The notes below the pieces were generated by a model that was not told the origin of the DNA, made no database searches, and was given only the letters and a program-made list of their open reading frames with translations. Made by a program: the position numbers and the translations under genes. Shown piece by piece: positions 6,147 to 6,388 of a DNA stretch of 6,388 nt. The first letter of the stretch is position 1; each line of letters begins with the position of its first letter. The stretch comes from Clostridiales bacterium (GTDB lineage Bacteria > Bacillota > Clostridia > Lachnospirales > WRAX01): contig JAISHX010000125.1 of the NCBI GenBank assembly GCA_031262335.1, positions 1 to 6,388 of the forward strand, read 5' to 3'.

Positions 6147-6388
6147 GGCAGTGTCAACAATGTATTGCTTTCAAAAAAAAGCCTTTATAAATAAACAATT
6201 TTAAAGTATAGTTAAGTGCAGAAAAAGATTTTGAAAAACGTTTAGTTTTACGGTTAAAACGAGCTAAACTATCTCGAATACTGCTGTTCGAGCTTTCTAT
6301 TAAGTGAGTTTCTGCCTTGGTCATAGTGTGTAACTTAGAAATACCCAACTCTGAAAAAACAACATCATAACAACTGTTCGCATCACTA
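6147..6388 (-). mobile_element. 3' end of an IS1-family insertion sequence, cut by the window edge
   Basis: The transposase fragment at 6154-6388 belongs to an IS1-type element that continues past the right edge. From the outside, the plus strand at 6147 reads GGCAGTGTCAACAATG, which resembles the GG-start and TG-rich ends of IS1-family elements as I recall them. The transposase stop lies 8 nt inside this, as expected when the stop falls in the terminal repeat. The partner repeat and the target duplication are outside the window, so the exact edge is inferred. Confidence 0.55.
6154..6388 (-). CDS. IS1-family transposase, C-terminal 77 residues (5' part outside window)
   Basis: An open frame enters from the right edge and stops at TGA 6154-6156; no start is inside the window, and the TTG at 6346-6348 is internal. 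The fragment has the C-terminal pattern of IS1 (InsB-like) DDE transposases: SDANSCYDVVFSEL at its beginning, with an Asp placed like the second catalytic Asp, then TKAETHLIESSNSSIRD with the likely catalytic Glu, then LARFNRKTKRFSKS, the strongly conserved basic block of the family, and NYTLKLFIY. The last ten residues, after a run of eight T on the coding strand, are not conserved as far as I can tell. Whether the gene is whole, or made by frameshifting as in classical IS1, cannot be judged from this part. Family call is confident; activity unknown. Confidence 0.85.
   Translation of the reverse strand, partial: SDANSCYDVVFSELGISKLHTMTKAETHLIESSNSSIRDSLARFNRKTKRFSKSFSALNYTLKLFIYKGFFLKAIHC

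Overview
The window looks like a stretch of an AT-rich Bacillota chromosome, probably class Clostridia. This rests on the low-GC composition, strong GGAGG-type ribosome binding sites, a TTG start, sigma-A promoters with near-consensus boxes, and a WalR/WalK-type two-component pair. All genes that I can support read leftwards (minus strand). In transcription order, right to left, they are: the 3' part of an IS1-family transposase (cut by the window edge), a ferritin-like diiron protein closed by a clear intrinsic terminator, an Rrf2-family regulator with its own promoter, and a four-gene cluster of membrane diguanylate cyclase, response regulator, sensor histidine kinase and unknown membrane protein (cut by the left edge).

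The four-gene cluster (1-4079) is the most interesting part. A TTGATT-N17-TATAAT promoter with an extended -10 (TG) lies just upstream of the cyclase. The cyclase ends 4 nt before the response regulator start. The Shine-Dalgarno of the regulator is formed by the last codons of the cyclase, and the real regulator start is a TTG. The regulator and kinase overlap by 4 nt (ATGA), and the membrane protein starts 26 nt after the kinase with a good ribosome binding site. A c-di-GMP synthase and a WalRK-like phosphorelay are therefore apparently made together, which suggests (inference) that second-messenger output and cell-envelope or surface control are tied together here.

The Rrf2 regulator (4149-4595) lacks the cysteine triad of the Fe-S members of its family and resembles the cluster-free, CymR-like type. 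A dyad lies across its own promoter and suggests autoregulation. No terminator is visible after it, so some read-through into the cyclase operon is possible.

The ferritin-like protein (4788-6035) has a complete-looking set of diiron ligands in its second half, a possible degenerate copy in its first half, and a polar tail. I do not recognise a named family for it. A probable IS1-family element end lies about 110 bp upstream of its start, so the insertion may have displaced or supplied its upstream control region. No RNA gene or CRISPR array was seen, and no gap between genes exceeds 300 bp.
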